Assembly (NCBI GenBank): GCA_946631535.1
Contig: CAMPAF010000107.1
Coordinates: 1-9,197 of the forward strand
Length of the DNA: 9,197 nt
From: an uncultured Verrucomicrobiota bacterium
Lineage (GTDB): Bacteria; Verrucomicrobiota; Kiritimatiellia; RFP12; UBA1067
Reading direction: 5' to 3'
Shown here: positions 1 to 5,973 of the stretch, piece after piece
Numbering within the stretch: the stretch's first letter is position 1
How the letters are laid out: each line of letters starts with the position of its first letter
Notes under the pieces: generated by a model
What the model saw: the letters and a program-made list of their open reading frames with translations, nothing else
Databases searched by the model: none
Told to the model about the DNA's origin: nothing
Translations under genes and position numbers: made by a program

Positions 1-499
1 CCATCTCGGCGCGCTGCGCCTTGAGCTCGGCCTTCTTCGCCGCGAACTCCTCGTCGGTGAGGTGGATGCCCTTCTTGTCGTCGTCCTTCTTCACTTTGCC
101 GTCTTCGGCCTTGTAGAAGCGGGTGTTCTCAAGAAGCGCGACTTCGCCCGGCTTGAGAGCCTTGACGACGTCGTCCGCAGCCATGCAGTCGGGGACGAAC
201 TTCACCGCAAGACCAAGCTTCTCGGAGAGCGCCTCGGCCACGGGTTTGAGCGTGAACGCCGCATTGTCAGGGTTCGGCGCCGCGCCGAGCTTGACGCCCT
301 TCGGACGGCCGAGATGGCTCATGAGAACAAGGCTGCCGCCCTGCTCGAGAACATACTTGATCGACGGAAGCGCCGCGACGATGCGCGTGTCGTCCGTGAT
401 CTTGCCGCTGCCGTCCTTGGCCATCGGCACGTTGAAGTCGACACGCATTACGACGCGCTTGCCCTTGAGCTCGACGTCGCGCAGAGTCTTCTTGTCCAT
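1..499 (-). CDS. pgk: Phosphoglycerate kinase, N-terminal part
   Basis: The first 166 codons of phosphoglycerate kinase (1,3-bisphosphoglycerate + ADP to 3-phosphoglycerate + ATP, cytosolic glycolysis); the rest runs past base 1. The substrate-binding N-domain is clear: MRVDFNVP (18-25) with Arg19, Asp21 and Asn23, SHLGRPKG (61-68) with His62 and Arg65, and LLENTRF (122-128) with Arg127. After this motif a typical bacterial PGK reaches the LASLADVYVNDAFG block quickly, but here a charged stretch of at least 38 residues (129-166, rich in Lys, Asp and Glu) comes first, as in eukaryotic-style long-insert PGKs. A further short insertion follows SHLGRPKG ([13 protein letters not shown]). It lies 13 bases after rpsT. 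A glycolytic gene behind ribosomal genes is unusual. Confidence 0.95.
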   Translation of the reverse strand, partial: MDKKTLRDVELKGKRVVMRVDFNVPMAKDGSGKITDDTRIVAALPSIKYVLEQGGSLVLMSHLGRPKGVKLGAAPNPDNAAFTLKPVAEALSEKLGLAVKFVPDCMAADDVVKALKPGEVALLENTRFYKAEDGKVKKDDDKKGIHLTDEEFAAKKAELKAQRAEM

Positions 500-506
500 T
501 TAGAGA

Positions 507-515
507 ACCTCCTTA
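507..515 (-). promoter_or_regulatory. Perfect Shine-Dalgarno of pgk overlapping the rpsT stop
   Basis: On the minus strand the rpsT stop and pgk start read TAAGGAGGTTCTCTAAATG. AAGGAGGT (514-507) is a full match to the anti-Shine-Dalgarno, and its GGAGG core lies 8 bases from the ATG, the ideal distance. The first two A bases belong to the rpsT TAA. A ribosome ending rpsT would be sitting on the site, so re-initiation at pgk is plausible. It is the strongest such site in the window. Confidence 0.85.
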
Positions 516-812
516 CGCCTGCTTGGTCTCGGCCGCAGCCTTCGCCATCTTGTTCAGCTTGAGCTGAGCACGGCTCTTGATACGGTTGGCCTTGTTCTTC
601 TTTATGATGCCCTTCTTGACCGCCTTGTCGGCCCCGGAGACGAGCTCCTTGAACTTCTTCTCGGCAGTCTCCTTCTCGCCCGCGTCAGCGGCCTTGAAGA
701 GCTTCTTGTGCGAATCGTGCAGCTTGGCCTTGACGGTCGAGTTGCGCTTGTTCGCCTTAGCGTTCTGACGATCGCGCTTCCTGGCGGCGCGTCCGCCCTT
801 GATGTTTGCCAT
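513..812 (-). CDS. rpsT: 30S ribosomal protein S20 (bS20)
   Basis: A 99-residue S20, somewhat longer than E. coli S20 (87), with an Ala/Lys-rich C-terminal extension. S20 binds the 5' domain of 16S rRNA as a bundle of long helices. MANIK is the family start; RKRDRQNAKANKRNSTVKAK (11-30) matches the Arg/Lys-rich first helix and KKGIIKKNKANRIKSR (66-81) the signature KGIIHKNKAARHKSR. The composition, with almost no aromatic residues, also fits. The location is odd: rpsT is normally on its own and autoregulated, whereas here it follows rplO and precedes pgk on the same strand. It uses ATG, unlike the UUG of E. coli rpsT. Its stop is fused to the pgk Shine-Dalgarno. Confidence 0.96.
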   Translation of the reverse strand: MANIKGGRAARKRDRQNAKANKRNSTVKAKLHDSHKKLFKAADAGEKETAEKKFKELVSGADKAVKKGIIKKNKANRIKSRAQLKLNKMAKAAAETKQA

Positions 813-860
813 GTTACTCCTTGCTCCTCATGTTGGGGATTGTAGTTGCTGGCCGCGCCA
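813..860 (-). promoter_or_regulatory. rplO-rpsT spacer: tandem Shine-Dalgarno and possible -10 box
   Basis: This 48-base gap is the widest in the window. Read on the minus strand it holds TACAAT at 844-839, one mismatch from the sigma70 -10 box, in an AT-richer patch. No convincing -35 box is found 16-18 bases upstream, where the sequence is GC-rich rplO end, so an rpsT promoter is only possible. Two AGGAG sites follow, at 828-824 (11 bases from the rpsT ATG) and 821-817 (4 bases). A TGGC-GCG-GCCA hairpin lies at 860-850, directly after the rplO stop; it lacks a U-run and is not an intrinsic terminator. Read-through from rplO therefore remains the simplest view. Confidence 0.25.
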
Positions 861-1298
861 TCAGGCGACGGAGCCTCCGGCGGCTTCGATCTTGGCCTTT
901 GCGGAGGCCGAGCAGGGAACCTTGACCGTGAACTTCTTGGTAAGAGTGCCCGTGCCGAGGATCTTCACTTTCGGACGCTTGTTGTCCGAGAAGCCGGCCT
1001 TGGCGAGGGTCTCGACGGTGATCTCCGCACCGGCCTCGAACTTCTTCTCGAGGTCCGCGACATTGACGCCGAGAGCCTTGGCGTTGAAGCGGGCGTTGTT
1101 GAAGCCGCGCTTCGGCAGACGCCTGACGAGAGGCATCTGACCGCCTTCGAACATCAGCTTCTGCTTGTGACCCTTGCGGGCGCCGGCACCCTTGTGTCCG
1201 CGGGTGGAGGTTTTACCCATGCCCGAGCCGCAGCCGCGGCCGACGCGCTTGGCGCGGTGGCGGGCGCCGGGTGTGTTAGTAAGGTTGTGCAGTTCCAT
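861..1298 (-). CDS. rplO: 50S ribosomal protein L15 (uL15)
   Basis: A 145-residue L15, the standard length. L15 binds 23S rRNA and is needed late in 50S assembly. MELHNLTNTPGARHRAKRVG, then RGCGSGMGKTSTRGHKGAGAR (21-41) form the extended basic N-terminus; FEGGQMPLVRRLPKRGFNN (50-68) and the ITVETLAKAG block (93-102) continue the family pattern, with VKILGTGTLTKKFTVKV and SASAKAKIEAAGG near the end. It starts 17 bases after rpsE with TAAGGAAAGGAAA spanning the rpsE stop. In most bacteria secY follows; here it is rpsT, after the largest gap in the window (48 bases), so the ancestral cluster ends at this gene. Confidence 0.98.
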   Translation of the reverse strand: MELHNLTNTPGARHRAKRVGRGCGSGMGKTSTRGHKGAGARKGHKQKLMFEGGQMPLVRRLPKRGFNNARFNAKALGVNVADLEKKFEAGAEITVETLAKAGFSDNKRPKVKILGTGTLTKKFTVKVPCSASAKAKIEAAGGSVA

Positions 1299-1315
1299 TT
1301 TCAGATTTCCTTTCC

Positions 1316-1807
1316 TTACGCGCGGATCGCCGCGATCTCCTCGGCGCTCCTCAGCTTCATAAGCGCGTTCATCGTGGCCTTGACCACGTTGAGGCGGTTC
1401 TTGGAGCCGAGCGACTTGCCGACCGCGTCACGGATGCCGACGGCCTCGAGGACGGGGCGCATGCCGCCGCCGACGATGAGGCCCGTGCCGTCCGGTGCGG
1501 GCTTGAGAATCACGCGGCCGCCGTCGCAGACGCCTTCGACGTCGTGCGGAATCGTCTTGCCGCGCAGGGTGATCTTGCGCATGTCCTTGCGGGCGGCCTC
1601 GCCGCCCTTGCGGATCGCGTCAGAGACCTCGTTGGCCTTGCCGAAGCCCACGCCGACGCTGCCTTCCTTGTCGCCGACGACTATGACGGCGGAGAAGCTC
1701 ATGCGGCGACCGCCCTTGACGGTCTTGGCGCAGCGGTTGATGAACACTGTGTGCTCGTCGAGCTCGTCCTGCTGCTCCTGGGCGCGCTTGTCACGATTGA
1801 AAGCCAT
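1316..1807 (-). CDS. rpsE: 30S ribosomal protein S5 (uS5)
   Basis: A 163-residue S5 (E. coli 167). S5 lines the mRNA entry channel and affects decoding accuracy; its N-terminal loop is the spectinomycin-related region. The N-terminal double-stranded RNA-binding fold reads VFINRCAKTVKGGRRMSFSA (21-40), then VGDKEGSVGVGFGKANEV (44-61); the C-terminal domain has LKPAPDGTGLIVGGGMRPVLE (101-121), GIRDAVGKSLGS (124-135) and NVVKATMNALMKLRS (140-154). The frame stays open far upstream inside rplR, but the family start MAFNR at 1807, with GAGGAGG 7 bases upstream and TAATG coupling, is correct. rpmD (L30), often next, is missing: rplO begins 17 bases after the stop. Confidence 0.97.
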   Translation of the reverse strand: MAFNRDKRAQEQQDELDEHTVFINRCAKTVKGGRRMSFSAVIVVGDKEGSVGVGFGKANEVSDAIRKGGEAARKDMRKITLRGKTIPHDVEGVCDGGRVILKPAPDGTGLIVGGGMRPVLEAVGIRDAVGKSLGSKNRLNVVKATMNALMKLRSAEEIAAIRA

Positions 1808-2172
1808 TACTTTGCCTCCTCGTTCTTGGTGCTGATCTTGAGCCCCGCCTCGACCGCGGACTCCACAAGAGCCGCGATGCGGCCGGTGTACTTGCGGCCG
1901 CCGCGATCCACGACGACGAGCGAGATTCCGGCGGATTTGGCGGCCTCCGCCGCAGTCCTGCCGAGGGCCTTCGCCGTCTCGAGGTTCGAGTGGGCTTCCT
2001 TGATCGTGCTCGCCGACGCGAGCGTCTTCGCCGCATCGTCGTCGATGAACTGGACGTAGATGTTCTTGTTGGTGATGCAGATCGACATGCGCGGACGCGC
2101 GGCCGTGCCGACCACCTTCTGCCTCAGGCGCACGTGGCGCTTCTGGCGCTGTACCTTGCGGTTGAAGCTCAT
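1807..2172 (-). CDS. rplR: 50S ribosomal protein L18 (uL18)
   Basis: A 121-residue L18 (E. coli 117). It binds 5S rRNA with L5 and anchors it in the central protuberance. The basic N-terminus (RKVQRQKRHVRLRQKV) and GTAARPRMSICITNKNIYVQFIDD (22-45) match the family pattern of RPRL...SNKHIYAQVIDD; TLASAST (50-56), VVVDRGGRKYTGRIAAL-type C-terminal block and a closing amphipathic helix follow. The start shares one base with the rplF stop, and the stop shares one base with the rpsE start, both as TAATG. Shine-Dalgarno sites for both junctions lie inside the preceding gene (AGAAGG and GAGGAGG). Confidence 0.97.
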   Translation of the reverse strand: MSFNRKVQRQKRHVRLRQKVVGTAARPRMSICITNKNIYVQFIDDDAAKTLASASTIKEAHSNLETAKALGRTAAEAAKSAGISLVVVDRGGRKYTGRIAALVESAVEAGLKISTKNEEAK

Positions 2173-2708
2173 TAGGCGACCTTCTTTCCTTGCTTGCGGC
2201 GGATGTGCTCGCCGACGTACTTGATACCCTTGCCCTTGTAAGGCTCGGCAGGATAGAACGCGCGGATGCGCGCGGCGGCTTCGCCGACCTGCGCCTTGTC
2301 AACGCCGGTGATCGTGACCTGCAGACCGTCGTTCTCGACGGTGATCTTCAGCCCTTCGGGGACCGTGAAGATCTTCGGGGATGCGAAACCGAGCGAAAGC
2401 GCGAGCTCGCTGCCCTTCAGAACGGCCTTGAAGCCCGTGCCCTCGATGGAGAGCTGCTTCTTGTAGCCTTCGGACACGCCGACCACCATGTTGTGTATCA
2501 GCGCGCGGGCGAGGCCGTGGAAGTTGCCGAACGCTTCGTCGTCGGCGCAGGCAACCTTGACGCTGCCGTCCTCCACCTTCGCCGTGATGCCTTCATGCAT
2601 CGTGTAGGAGAGCTCGCCGAGCTTCCCCTTGACCGTCACCTTCTGGCCGTCGACGGCGACTGTGACGCCATCCGCGACCTTGACGGGTTCTTTTCCGATT
2701 CGAGACAT
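2172..2708 (-). CDS. rplF: 50S ribosomal protein L6 (uL6)
   Basis: A 178-residue L6 with the usual two-domain repeat (E. coli 177). L6 binds 23S helix 97 near the sarcin-ricin loop and EF-G. MSRIGKEPV is the family start; GLARALIHNMVVGVSEGY (65-82), KKQLSIEGTGFKA (83-95) and EPYKGKGIKYVGEHIRRKQG-type C-terminus (155-174) are diagnostic. The LGYSHP motif of many L6 proteins reads LGFASP here, and the tract before EPYKGKG reads IRAFYPA, both mild departures. It starts 19 bases after rpsH with AGGAG 10 bases from the ATG. The stop overlaps the rplR start by one base (TAATG). Confidence 0.98.
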   Translation of the reverse strand: MSRIGKEPVKVADGVTVAVDGQKVTVKGKLGELSYTMHEGITAKVEDGSVKVACADDEAFGNFHGLARALIHNMVVGVSEGYKKQLSIEGTGFKAVLKGSELALSLGFASPKIFTVPEGLKITVENDGLQVTITGVDKAQVGEAAARIRAFYPAEPYKGKGIKYVGEHIRRKQGKKVA

Positions 2709-2727
2709 TGTCTTTGGACTCCTGTAA

Positions 2728-3120
2728 TTAAGCGACTGTGCAGATGATCTCGCCGCCGAGCTTCGCCTTCTTGGCCTCCGCCCCGGACATCACGCCCTTG
2801 GAGGTGGAAACGACCGCGAGGCCCATGCCGTCGAGGACGGACGGGATCTCGGAGACGGATACGTACTTGCGAAGACCCGGCTTCGAGATGCGCTTGATCT
2901 CCGTGATCGCCGGAACGGCGCGGTCGGAGTACTTGAGCGTGATCACGAGCTTCTTCGGGAACTCGCTTGACGTGACGGCGTCGGCTATGTAGCCGGCTTC
3001 CTTCATAACGCGGGCGACTTCGCCCTTGAGGCTGCTCGCCGGGGTCGCGACGGAGTGAAGGCGGGCCTTCTGTCCGTTGCGGATCGTAGTGAGCATGTCG
3101 GAAATGGGATCCGATGTCAT
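2728..3120 (-). CDS. rpsH: 30S ribosomal protein S8 (uS8)
   Basis: A 130-residue S8, the standard length. S8 is a primary binder of 16S helix 21 and in E. coli represses the spc operon by binding mRNA near the rplE start. SDPISDMLTTIRNG opens the N-terminal domain; ISKPGLRKYVSV (78-89), STSKGVMSGAEA (105-116) and GGEIIC (122-127) form the rRNA-binding C-terminal domain. It starts 22 bases after rpsN with AAAGGAAAGGA ahead of the ATG. I looked for an S8-like hairpin before rplE (bases 3868-3887) and saw no convincing one, so autoregulation cannot be argued from this sequence. Confidence 0.97.
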   Translation of the reverse strand: MTSDPISDMLTTIRNGQKARLHSVATPASSLKGEVARVMKEAGYIADAVTSSEFPKKLVITLKYSDRAVPAITEIKRISKPGLRKYVSVSEIPSVLDGMGLAVVSTSKGVMSGAEAKKAKLGGEIICTVA

Positions 3121-3142
3121 TTTGCTGATTCCTTTCCTTTTG

Positions 3143-3328
3143 TTACCACGAGGCCTTCGTCACGCCGGGGATGAGACCGGCCACGGCCAGTTCGCGGAAG
3201 CAGAGACGGCAAACGCCGAACTTGCGGATGTAGGCGTGGCGGCGGCCGCAGCGCTGGCAGCGGTTGTACGCGCGCACCTTGAACTTGGGCGTCTTCTTCT
3301 GCTTTTCAATGAGACATTGCTTAGCCAT
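3143..3328 (-). CDS. rpsN: 30S ribosomal protein S14, zinc-binding type (uS14)
   Basis: A 61-residue S14 of the short, zinc-binding (C+) class; E. coli has a longer version without cysteines. S14 is a late-binding protein of the 30S head. The zinc ribbon is complete, with Cys24-x2-Cys27 and Cys40-x2-Cys43 around [12 protein letters not shown], and the protein ends [11 protein letters not shown], the family C-terminus. One extra cysteine (Cys5) is not part of the site. The open frame continues upstream into rplE out of frame; the start at 3328 is supported by GGGAGG 8 bases away, inside the end of rplE, and by family length. Organisms may carry a second, zinc-free S14 elsewhere; this cannot be seen here. 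Confidence 0.98.
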   Translation of the reverse strand: MAKQCLIEKQKKTPKFKVRAYNRCQRCGRRHAYIRKFGVCRLCFRELAVAGLIPGVTKASW

Positions 3329-3330
3329 GA

Positions 3331-3867
3331 TTAGTTCCTCCCTGCGAACGGCATGCCCATGGAGATGAGAAGCTCCTTGGCGGCCTTGGGGTCGTTGGTG
3401 CTGGTCACGAACGTTATGTCCATGCCGGAATGCGCCGCGTTCGTCTCCACCAGTTCGGGGAAGATCGAATGCTCGCGGATGCCAAGCGTGTAGTTGCCGG
3501 CGCCGTCGAAACCGCGGTTCGGAACGCCGCGGAAGTCGCGGATTCTCGGAAGCGCGCTCGAGATGAGGCGGTCTGCGAACTCCCACATGCGCTCGCCGCG
3601 CAGAGTTACCTTCGCGCCGATGACCATGCCTTCGCGCAGCTTGAAGTTCGAGATCGACTTCTTCGCCTTGCAGAGCATGGGCTTCTGGCCGGTGATCGCC
3701 GCCAGATCGTCCACGAGAGCCTTCTGCTCGTCCTTGGAGACGATGCCGAAAGCCATGTTGAGGACTATCTTCTGAAGGCGCGGAACGAGCATCTTGTTCG
3801 TGGTGCCGAGCTTCTTCTCGAGCTCGGGAACCATGCGGCTCGCGTATTCGTCTTTGAGTCTTGCCAT
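3331..3867 (-). CDS. rplE: 50S ribosomal protein L5 (uL5)
   Basis: A 178-residue L5, essentially the E. coli length (179). L5 binds 5S rRNA with L18, sits in the central protuberance and touches S13 and P-site t[16 protein letters not shown] (29-41), [20 protein letters not shown] (59-78), the [14 protein letters not shown] block (84-97), [11 protein letters not shown] (105-115), [19 protein letters not shown] (120-138) and [11 protein letters not shown] (149-159) identify it. The open frame extends 44 codons upstream into rplX, but that is out-of-frame rplX sequence; the family start MARLKDEY at base 3867, with AAAGGGAACAGG just upstream, is the true one. The stop lies 2 bases before rpsN. 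Confidence 0.98.
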   Translation of the reverse strand: MARLKDEYASRMVPELEKKLGTTNKMLVPRLQKIVLNMAFGIVSKDEQKALVDDLAAITGQKPMLCKAKKSISNFKLREGMVIGAKVTLRGERMWEFADRLISSALPRIRDFRGVPNRGFDGAGNYTLGIREHSIFPELVETNAAHSGMDITFVTSTNDPKAAKELLISMGMPFAGRN

Positions 3868-3887
3868 GATGACCTGTTCCCTTTCGC

Positions 3888-4199
3888 TTAGAGGGCCTTG
3901 CCGCTCTTTACAGAGACGCGCGCCTTCTTGCCGTCCTTCTCGCCGGTGCGCACTCTCGTGCCGCACTTCTTGTCGGCGTCGTAGGGCATCAGCTTGCACA
4001 GCCTGATGGGCAGCTCGCGGTCGATGAGACCGCCGGCCTGCTTCTCGGTGCGGCGCACCGCCTTCTTGTGGACGTTCAGCCCGCCGACGATCGCCGTCTG
4101 CTTCTTCGTGTCCACGCTCAAGACCGTGCCCGTCTTGCCGGCGTCGTTGCCGCTGATCACGATCACGGTGTCGTTCTTCCTGATTCTTGCGATAGCCAT
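3888..4199 (-). CDS. rplX: 50S ribosomal protein L24 (uL24)
   Basis: A 103-residue L24, the usual length. L24 is an early assembly initiator that binds the 5' end of 23S rRNA and lies near the tunnel exit. A KOW motif is clear in residues 6-33 ([19 protein letters not shown], then TVLSV), followed by [12 protein letters not shown] (39-50), the [10 protein letters not shown] turn (56-65) and the C-terminal GTRV...[12 protein letters not shown]. It starts 19 bases after rplN with AAGGAG 8 bases from the ATG, and the gap to rplE is 20 bases. The order rplN-rplX-rplE is that of the standard spc operon. Confidence 0.97.
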   Translation of the reverse strand: MAIARIRKNDTVIVISGNDAGKTGTVLSVDTKKQTAIVGGLNVHKKAVRRTEKQAGGLIDRELPIRLCKLMPYDADKKCGTRVRTGEKDGKKARVSVKSGKAL

Positions 4200-4218
4200 T
4201 TCAGTTGCTCCTTGAATA

Positions 4219-4584
4219 TCAGACCACTTCCGGGGCCATCGAGAGAATCTTCATGTAGTTCTTCTCGCGAAGCTCGCGGGCGACCGGCCCGAAAACACGC
4301 GTGCCGATCGGGTTGAGCTTGGAGTCGACGAGAACGCACGCGTTCTGGTCGAAGTGGACGGTCGAACCGTCCTCGCGGCGGATCGGCTGGCCGGTGCGGA
4401 CGATCACGGCGGTCGCGACGGAGCCCTTCTTGATCGAGCTCGTCGGGGAGGCCTCCTTGATCGCGACGCGGATGACGTCGCCGAGGTGCGCGTACTCCTT
4501 GCGCTGCTTGAGGATGCGGAAGCACATCGCGCGCTTGGCGCCGGTGTTGTCCGCAACTACAAGGTTGGTGAGTTCCTGTATCAT
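4219..4584 (-). CDS. rplN: 50S ribosomal protein L14 (uL14)
   Basis: A 121-residue L14 (E. coli 123). L14 binds 23S rRNA at the subunit interface and takes part in bridges to h14 of 16S rRNA; it is also where the silencing factor RsfS docks. [19 protein letters not shown] is the family opening, [11 protein letters not shown] (35-45) and [15 protein letters not shown] (60-74) are typical, and [16 protein letters not shown] (94-109) with KILSMAPEV is nearly invariant. The region after residue 22 ([13 protein letters not shown]) is a little shorter than in E. coli. The start lies 13 bases after rpsQ with TAAGGAG overlapping that gene's stop. Confidence 0.98.
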   Translation of the reverse strand: MIQELTNLVVADNTGAKRAMCFRILKQRKEYAHLGDVIRVAIKEASPTSSIKKGSVATAVIVRTGQPIRREDGSTVHFDQNACVLVDSKLNPIGTRVFGPVARELREKNYMKILSMAPEVV

Positions 4585-4597
4585 TTTGGAACGCTCC

Positions 4598-4849
4598 TTA
4601 CTTCACGATGCGCCAGCGCTTCGTCGCCGAAAGCGGACGCGTCTCCATTATGGCGACGGTGTCGCCTACCTTGGCCGTGTCGTCCTCGTCGTGCACGTGG
4701 TACTTCTTCGTGCGCGTGACGATCTTGCCGTACAGGGGGTGGCGTTCACGGTAGCTTACCGTTACGACCACACTCTTGGCGCCCATCTTGGACGCTACGA
4801 CGCCTTTGCGCATCTTGCGCGCGCCGCGGGTTGTGGTTTCCGTGCTCAT
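4598..4849 (-). CDS. rpsQ: 30S ribosomal protein S17 (uS17)
   Basis: An 83-residue S17, the usual size. S17 is a primary 16S binder with an OB fold, placed in the 30S body. [17 protein letters not shown] opens the fold; [19 protein letters not shown] (37-55), the [19 protein letters not shown] block (61-79) and RIV follow. The KMGAKS turn seems one residue longer than the common KMDKT. The reading frame stays open further upstream inside rplP, but that part is out-of-frame rplP sequence; the family start and the TGATG overlap with the rplP stop fix ATG at base 4849. The first 13 residues are a short polar lead-in and not an L29 remnant. The stop is fused to the rplN Shine-Dalgarno (TAAGGAG). 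Confidence 0.96.
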   Translation of the reverse strand: MSTETTTRGARKMRKGVVASKMGAKSVVVTVSYRERHPLYGKIVTRTKKYHVHDEDDTAKVGDTVAIMETRPLSATKRWRIVK

Positions 4850-5271
4850 CAGATCTTGACTCCTTCGCGGGTGATGAATTTCGTGTGGATGCCGATCTTG
4901 GTGGCCGCGAGACGCAGGCACTCCTTGGCGGTCTCCTCGTTTACGCCGCCGACCTCGAAGAGGACCTTGCCGGGCAGGATCACGGCAGCCCAGAACTCGG
5001 GGTTGCCCTTTCCTCCGCCCATACGGACTTCGATAGGCTTGCGGGTGACGGGCTTGTCGGGGAACACGCGGATCCACAGCTTGCCCTTGCGCTTCATTTC
5101 ACGGTTGATCGCGACGCGGCACGCCTCGATCTGGGTCGCGGTGAGAAGGCCGCGCGTCAGCGCCTTCAGGCCGAACTCGCCGTACGCGAGCTCGGTTCCC
5201 GACGTGGCGTAGCCGGCGCGGTTGCCCTTCGACACCTTGCGGTATTTGACTCTCTTGGGCATCAGCGGCAT
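4849..5271 (-). CDS. rplP: 50S ribosomal protein L16 (uL16)
   Basis: A 140-residue L16 that binds 23S rRNA near the A-site tRNA elbow and is a late 50S assembly protein. [17 protein letters not shown] begins the conserved part; [14 protein letters not shown] (44-57), [16 protein letters not shown] (64-79) and the basic [16 protein letters not shown] loop (82-97) follow. Arg83 matches E. coli Arg81, the residue hydroxylated by RoxA/YcfD there. The start at Met1 is preferred over Met4 because GAGGAG lies 7 bases upstream of Met1 but 16 from Met4. The gene normally after it, rpmC (L29), is absent: the TGA stop overlaps the rpsQ ATG (TGATG). Its C-terminus (FITREGVKI) shows no fused L29. Confidence 0.97.
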   Translation of the reverse strand: MPLMPKRVKYRKVSKGNRAGYATSGTELAYGEFGLKALTRGLLTATQIEACRVAINREMKRKGKLWIRVFPDKPVTRKPIEVRMGGGKGNPEFWAAVILPGKVLFEVGGVNEETAKECLRLAATKIGIHTKFITREGVKI

Positions 5272-5274
5272 GGC

Positions 5275-5973
5275 TTAGCTCCTCTCCTTGCGGTCTCCGC
5301 GCTCGCGACGCCCCTCGCGACGGCCTTCGCCGCGCGGCGCACGGGCCTGGAAGCCCTCTTTCTTGCAGATCCAGACCTTGATGCCGATCTTGCCGGCGGT
5401 CGTGTTGGCCTCTGCGAATCCATAGTCGATGTTGGCCCTGAGCGTGTGCAGAGGAACCTTGCCCTCGCGCGACCACTCGACACGCGCGATCTCGGCGCCG
5501 TTGATACGCCCGCCCGCGTGGACCTTGATCCCGTCGACGCCCATGTCCATCGCGACCTTCATCGCGCGCTTCATGGCGCGCTTGAGAGCGATGCGGCGCT
5601 CGAGCTGCTGGGCGATGCCCTCGGCGACGAGCTGCGCGTCTGCGTCGGCCCCCTGGACCTCCTTGATCTCGAGATAGACCTCCTTCTTGGTCATCTTCTC
5701 GAGCTCGGCGCGGATCGCCTCCACGTCACCGCCCTTGCGGCCGATGATCACGCCGGGACGCGCGCTGAACAGCGTCACGCGCACGCGGTTGGCGTAGCGC
5801 TCGATGAGAATCCTGGAGATGCCGGCCTCGGCGAGCTTCGCCTTGACCGCCTCGCGGATCTTCTGGTCTTCGATGAGGTAGGCGCCGAACGTCTTCTTGG
5901 GCGCGAACCAGCGGCTGCCCCAGGCGTGGTTGACGCCGACGCGGAAGCCGATCGGATTGACTTTCTGTCCCAT
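5275..5973 (-). CDS. rpsC: 30S ribosomal protein S3 (uS3)
   Basis: A 232-residue S3, the usual length. S3 lies on the 30S head at the mRNA entry channel and helps unwind structured m[17 protein letters not shown] opens the protein; a type II KH domain carries [10 protein letters not shown] at residues 74-83 (loop GRKG); the C-terminal domain has [14 protein letters not shown] (154-167) and [13 protein letters not shown] (173-185), then IGIKVWI. Residues 214-232 form a low-complexity Arg/Glu/Gly tail, a disordered extension seen in various S3 proteins. The start codon shares a base with the rplV stop (TAATG), and AAGGAG lies 8 bases upstream inside rplV, so coupling is likely. The stop is 3 bases from rplP. 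Confidence 0.97.
   Translation of the reverse strand: MGQKVNPIGFRVGVNHAWGSRWFAPKKTFGAYLIEDQKIREAVKAKLAEAGISRILIERYANRVRVTLFSARPGVIIGRKGGDVEAIRAELEKMTKKEVYLEIKEVQGADADAQLVAEGIAQQLERRIALKRAMKRAMKVAMDMGVDGIKVHAGGRINGAEIARVEWSREGKVPLHTLRANIDYGFAEANTTAGKIGIKVWICKKEGFQARAPRGEGRREGRRERGDRKERS

Noticed and set aside
62..562. Plus-strand open frames opposite pgk and the rpsT end
   Set aside because: Both overlap the strongly supported pgk N-domain in antisense, including its substrate motifs, and look like codon-bias shadows.
850..863. Hairpin just after the rplO stop as an intrinsic terminator
   Set aside because: The perfect stem is only 4 base pairs (7 with one mismatch) and no U-run follows, so termination is unlikely.
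846..1835. Plus-strand open frame of 329 codons opposite rplO and rpsE
   Set aside because: Antisense to two certain genes; low-complexity composition with no recognisable domain.
1808..2302. N-terminal extension of rpsE, with similar extensions of rplE, rpsN and rpsQ
   Set aside because: In each case the upstream codons are out-of-frame sequence of the preceding gene, Arg/Pro-rich, while the internal ATG matches the family start and has a well-placed Shine-Dalgarno.
3868..3887. S8 repressor-binding site before rplE
   Set aside because: The 20-base gap shows no helix resembling the S8 site of 16S helix 21; a claim would be unsupported.
4163..4525. Minus-strand open frame of 120 codons in another frame of rplN
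   Set aside because: Arg/Pro-rich out-of-frame translation of rplN; the rplN frame has full family motifs.
4811..4849. rpsQ N-terminal lead as a remnant of L29
   Set aside because: The first 13 residues ([13 protein letters not shown]) show no L29 features, such as the helical hairpin with an LFNLRFQ-like motif, and merely precede the S17 fold.
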